From an uncultured Geobacteraceae bacterium (lineage in GTDB: Bacteria; Desulfobacterota; Desulfuromonadia; Geobacterales; Pseudopelobacteraceae): a stretch of DNA of 10,125 bases. The translations under genes and the position numbers were made by a program. Below the pieces are notes generated by a model that saw only the letters and a program-made list of their open reading frames with translations, had not been told where the DNA came from and searched no databases. The stretch covers positions 1 through 10,125 of the forward strand of contig CAIRND010000163.1 of NCBI GenBank assembly GCA_903879825.1. Reading direction: 5' to 3'. Shown one piece after another: positions 6,973 to 10,125 of the stretch; the stretch's first letter is position 1; every line of letters starts with the position of its first letter.

Positions 6973-9900
6973 CTACAGCACCGGCATTATCTGGATATGC
7001 AGCTTCGCCGCCTCAGTCAGATAATCCACCGGCGCCGCTGATAACAGGTAATGCACGGTCGTATCGTACATCGTAAAATCATGTGTGGCATCTATGGCGC
7101 TGCTGACCTTAGCGACTGATTTAGCAACACCGGTGACATCAGGAACGAGCGCGGCCACGACGGGGCTTGTCGTATCCACCGTAATAGTATGGCTGGCGGC
7201 CAGGCTGGTGTTTCCTGCGGCATCGCTCTGGGTTGCGGTGATCGTTTCCGCCCCCTCCCCCATGGCGCTGATGTCAGAGGCCTCAAGGATATAACTCCAG
7301 GTAGTGCCATCAACGGTGGCAGCATGGACAGTGCCGGCGATCGTAACGGCAACAGTGGCATGATCTTCACAGCTGCCGCTGATGGCGGATGAAACTTCAG
7401 AGGCGTCAATGATGTCGTTCCCGGCGACTAAATTAATTGTTGGTGGGTCCGGAGCAATTTCGTCCAGATCGTTAATAACAAGGGTGACCGTCTGGCCGCT
7501 CTGGTTGCCAAATATATCAGTGGCACCGATGGTAAAGCTGTAGTTAGCCTTTGTTTCAAAATCGGGGCTACCAATCAGTGTGACTGCGCCAGTGGCATGG
7601 TCTATGGAAAAGGCGCCACTATCGCCGGATGTGGTTTCCAGGTTAAAGATGACGCCACCGGTCCTATCATTTGTGGTAGCGGTGTAAACAAGGTGACCCG
7701 GCAAAGTATTTTCATCGACCGCTGCTGCGATGGAGCCGGAAGTGAAAGTCGGCGCGACAGTGTCTATCTGGGCAAGCAGGTGCATCTGGGCGGCGGACAG
7801 CTTCGCCAGGTCGCCATCTCCGGCAAGTGCATCAATCTGGCCGACAGACAGACCGCCAAGCTGAATGTCGCTCAATCCGGCGACCTGCAGAGCGCTCAGG
7901 CCGGTGATGTGGCTGCCGAGGGTGGCTATCTGATGAGCAGTCAGGGAGGTAAGGTCGATAATGGCTATCTGGGCGTTGCTCAGGCCGTTCAGCTGAATAT
8001 CGTTCAGTCCGGCAAGCTGGGCGACGCTGAGGCCGACGATGTGGCTGCCAAGAGCGGCTATCTGAACGGCGCCCAAGTAGGCAAGGTCGCCATCTCCGGC
8101 AAGTGCACCTATCTGGGCTGCGGAGAGGCCACCAAGTTGATTGTCGTTCAATCCGGCAAGCTGGTAACCATTCAGCCCGGTGATGTGGCTGCCGAGGGCA
8201 GTTATCTGGAGTGCACTCAGGGATGCAAGGTCGCCATCCCCGGCAAGTGCACCTATCTGCGCTGCGGAAAGGCCACCAAGTTGGCTGTCGGTCAGTCCGG
8301 CTGCCTGGCCAGCGTTGATGCCAATTATGTTGCTGCCGAGCAGGGCTATCTGGGCGGCACTCAGGGCGGCAAGGTCGTCATGTCCGGCAAGTGCGTATAC
8401 CTGTGATTCTAAAAGGGCGCCCAGTTGGACGTCGGTCAAAGCGGCCGTCTGAGAGGCGTTGAGTCCGGCGATGTTCATGCCGATAGCATTAATCTGGGGT
8501 GCGCTCAGGGTGGCAAGGTCACCGTCGGTGGCAAGCGCGCCTATCTGAGCTGCGGAAAGGCCGCCTAGCTGGATATTGCTCAGAGCGGCACACTGGGCAG
8601 GGCTGATGGCGGCGATGTGATCACCGATAGCGCCTATCTGAGCGGCGCTCAGGGCGGCAAGGTCACCGTTCCCGGCAAGCGCGCCTATCTGAAGTGCGGT
8701 TAAACCTCCCAACTGGGAGTTGGTAAGGGTGGCCAACTGGGCAGGGGTAACGCCAGTAATGGCGCTACCAAGCACGGCCATCTGAAGAGCGGTCAAATAG
8801 ACAAAATCTCCATCTGCGGCAAGGGAATTTAGTTGAGCTTCGCTTAGTCCGGCCAGCTGAGCATCGCTTAAACCGGCAAACTGGGCAGGGGTAGCACCAA
8901 CTATGTCGGCACCGATTGCGCCGATCTGGGTGGCTGTCAGATTGACAAGGTCACCAACAGCGGCAAGTGCATATATCTGGGCCGCAGACAACCCGGCAAG
9001 CTGTACATCTGTCAGTGCTGCAGCTTGGGTAGCACTGAGCGCATCGATATCGGTACCGACGGCAGCTATCTGGGTGGCGCTTAAAGCTGCAAGGCCGCCA
9101 GCAGCGGAGGCAAGGCCAGCGATTTGCGCTTTGGTAAGTGCACCAAGCTGTGCATCGGTAAGGCTCGCAAGTGTGGCCGGTGTCACCTCGGACATCTGTA
9201 CCGAAGCCATAATTCCGGATATGTTCGCGCTGGTAACAGCGGCGGCGATAGCAGCGGCTGTGGCATCATAGACACCTTCTGCAGCGGTGGTACCGCCGGC
9301 AGCGGTAAGGGCAGTCCTGATCAGTGTATTGACTTGATCCTGTGTGGTGCTAACGGGTGTAGTGGCGGCAATTTTTTGGGCAAGCGTATCAAAGAAAAGT
9401 GCGCTGCCAGCATCACTGCCAGGGGCAAGGATAGCTGCTGCGGCAACTATTGACGCGATCTTGTTCGCGTCAATTATGCTGCTGATATCTGCCGTTTTGT
9501 AGTCCAGAGCATCAAGCTTCAGCGCCTGTTCAACCAGAAGTTCAGCCTGCGCAACCGAAGCGACACCTGATTGGGCAGCAACTCTTTCTATCAGTGTGGA
9601 AAGTGGACTCAGTACGAAATATCCAACGGGAGCTGATAATTGCAGCAAATTTGGCACGGCAGTCTGAACTTCAGAACCCGCCATTGCGCCAAGCTTAATC
9701 GTGGAAGGGTCTGTGTTTGTAGCAAAAAAGAAATTCCCGTTGGCATCAGACGTGGCAGCGATCTGTTCACCCGCATCCTTCTGATGGTTGCCATTCACAT
9801 CATTATAGATAACGGCATTACTCAGAGGGCCATCCGATACCTTGCCGTTTACGAAGAACATACCGGCGGAGATCGGGCTGGTTCCGACCGTTGTCGTCGC

Positions 9901-10125
9901 GGTCGCGGTAATACTGTGACTGCCCGCAGCGGTAGTGGGGGCGGCGTAGGTAAACGCCCCCTGGGCGTCGGCAGTTACCGTCGCCAAAAGTGTGCTGCCG
10001 TCATAAATTTTGACGGTGGCGCTGGCAGCGGCTGTTCCGGATATGGTCACCGCTGACCCGGCGGTACCATCCGCATCAACAACCGGTTTTAACACCGGGG
10101 CGTGTACCGGATTAACCGGCGCGGG
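6973..10125 (-). CDS. Large repeat-containing adhesin-like protein, likely type I secretion substrate, N-terminus beyond window
   Basis: The reading frame is open to the right edge; 1050 C-terminal codons are visible (residue 1 is at 10125). Order: Pro-rich linker (1-14); bacterial Ig-like domain (15-86, VTISGTAAASATVKIYDG); SdrD-B-like domain (91-140) with an EF-hand-like loop DVNGNHQKDAGE (109-120); a mostly helical Ala-rich region (160-310) opening with FVLSPLSTLIE; ten ~48-residue repeats (314-789); a cadherin-like domain (797-889: VDEN, FSIDHATGAVTL, NYSFTIGATD, VTLVINDLDE); a second Ig-like domain (890-988, ending ITVDTTSP); and a 62-residue tail ending LHIQIMPVL. This architecture is that of large extracellular matrix or adhesion proteins. 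Its position directly before the exporter, adaptor and channel genes makes it the probable cargo. A non-cleaved C-terminal export signal would be expected in the tail. No GGxGxDxxx repeats are seen in this portion. An internal GTG at 10095 is not taken as the start because coding sequence continues upstream of it. Function beyond surface adhesion is unproven. Confidence 0.88.
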   Translation of the reverse strand, partial: PAPVNPVHAPVLKPVVDADGTAGSAVTISGTAAASATVKIYDGSTLLATVTADAQGAFTYAAPTTAAGSHSITATATTTVGTSPISAGMFFVNGKVSDGPLSNAVIYNDVNGNHQKDAGEQIAATSDANGNFFFATNTDPSTIKLGAMAGSEVQTAVPNLLQLSAPVGYFVLSPLSTLIERVAAQSGVASVAQAELLVEQALKLDALDYKTADISSIIDANKIASIVAAAAILAPGSDAGSALFFDTLAQKIAATTPVSTTQDQVNTLIRTALTAAGGTTAAEGVYDATAAAIAAAVTSANISGIMASVQMSEVTPATLASLTDAQLGALTKAQIAGLASAAGGLAALSATQIAAVGTDIDALSATQAAALTDVQLAGLSAAQIYALAAVGDLVNLTATQIGAIGADIVGATPAQFAGLSDAQLAGLSEAQLNSLAADGDFVYLTALQMAVLGSAITGVTPAQLATLTNSQLGGLTALQIGALAGNGDLAALSAAQIGAIGDHIAAISPAQCAALSNIQLGGLSAAQIGALATDGDLATLSAPQINAIGMNIAGLNASQTAALTDVQLGALLESQVYALAGHDDLAALSAAQIALLGSNIIGINAGQAAGLTDSQLGGLSAAQIGALAGDGDLASLSALQITALGSHITGLNGYQLAGLNDNQLGGLSAAQIGALAGDGDLAYLGAVQIAALGSHIVGLSVAQLAGLNDIQLNGLSNAQIAIIDLTSLTAHQIATLGSHITGLSALQVAGLSDIQLGGLSVGQIDALAGDGDLAKLSAAQMHLLAQIDTVAPTFTSGSIAAAVDENTLPGHLVYTATTNDRTGGVIFNLETTSGDSGAFSIDHATGAVTLIGSPDFETKANYSFTIGATDIFGNQSGQTVTLVINDLDEIAPDPPTINLVAGNDIIDASEVSSAISGSCEDHATVAVTIAGTVHAATVDGTTWSYILEASDISAMGEGAETITATQSDAAGNTSLAASHTITVDTTSPVVAALVPDVTGVAKSVAKVSSAIDATHDFTMYDTTVHYLLSAAPVDYLTEAAKLHIQIMPVL
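7759..9186 (-). repeat. Ten tandem 144-bp (48-residue) in-frame repeats, L-S/T-x-x-Q-I/L type
   Basis: Each unit has four sub-motifs in a fixed order: an 8-residue LTPAQLAG-like, an 8-residue LTDAQLGG-like, a 17-residue LSAAQIGALAGDGDLAA-like and a 15-residue LSAAQIAALGSHITG-like block. By visible residue number the units are 314-362, 363-410, 411-458, 459-506, 507-554, 555-602, 603-650, 651-698, 699-742 and 743-789. Unit 1 has one extra residue, unit 9 lacks four, and unit 10 is clipped at its end. On the plus strand the block starting gcaaggtcgccat at 8081 recurs at 8225, exactly 144 bases away. The copies nearest the 3' end of the gene are the most alike at DNA level, while the first units are more diverged. 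Ser/Thr before each x-x-Q-I/L segment could act as a helix N-cap, suggesting a solenoid of short helices; that is an inference. Confidence 0.9.

Noticed and set aside
7597..8406. Long plus-strand open frame of 269 codons with its own internal repetition (GKVAISGKCTYL-type units).
   Set aside because: It is antisense to the 144-bp repeat array of the adhesin, and its repetition is the mirror of that array. It is Cys-rich without domain logic and the minus-strand frame has clear domains on both sides.
9920..9935. TAAG tetrapeptide in the Ig-like domain (visible residues 65-68), the sequence cut by LapG in LapA-type adhesins.
   Set aside because: The LapG site lies near the N-terminus of such adhesins, behind a retention module. 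Here it is inside an Ala/Thr-rich Ig-like strand, a second TAAG occurs further on by chance, and no LapD or LapG gene is in the window.
10095..10097. GTG at 10095 as start of the adhesin.
   Set aside because: The frame continues to the window edge with in-style Pro/Val linker sequence (PAPVNPVHAP), the codon lies just before an Ig-like domain, and there is no convincing ribosome binding site.

Overview
The window looks like the chromosome of a Gram-negative bacterium, probably a proteobacterium in the broad sense. It encodes a three-part type I secretion system (inner-membrane ABC exporter, periplasmic adaptor, outer-membrane TolC-type channel), which only makes sense in a two-membrane cell, and the exporter and adaptor closely resemble E. 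coli HlyB and HlyD. Base composition is moderate. I cannot fix the genus or phylum from sequence alone. Every gene I can support is on the minus strand, so transcription runs from the right edge towards the left edge.

Right part (6973-10125): the C-terminal ~1050 residues of a large exported surface or adhesin-type protein whose N-terminus lies outside the window. It reads, in order: a bacterial Ig-like domain, a calcium-loop-containing SdrD-B-like domain, a helical region, ten tandem ~48-residue repeats built from short L-S/T-x-x-Q-I/L units, a cadherin-like domain, a second Ig-like domain and a short tail. No RTX nonapeptides are present in this part. Middle (1854-6908): the exporter (HlyB type), adaptor (HlyD type) and outer-membrane factor (TolC/CyaE type) follow as tightly packed genes (64-bp gap, 4-base overlap, 11-base overlap). 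The natural reading is one operon in which the first protein is the substrate of the following export machine. A strong inverted repeat at 1768-1802 closes this unit.

Left part (1-1676): a second minus-strand unit, a DUF502 membrane protein overlapping by 10 bases with an Hsp70-family (DnaK/YegD-like) gene that starts at TTG and runs off the left edge. Whether this pair has any link to the secretion operon is not shown by the sequence.

The most unusual object is the 48-residue repeat array. It has a 144-bp DNA period, is regular and fairly recently expanded, and its units carry a superficial likeness to TAL-effector repeats. I see no mobile elements, CRISPR arrays, tRNA or rRNA genes, and no convincing plus-strand gene.
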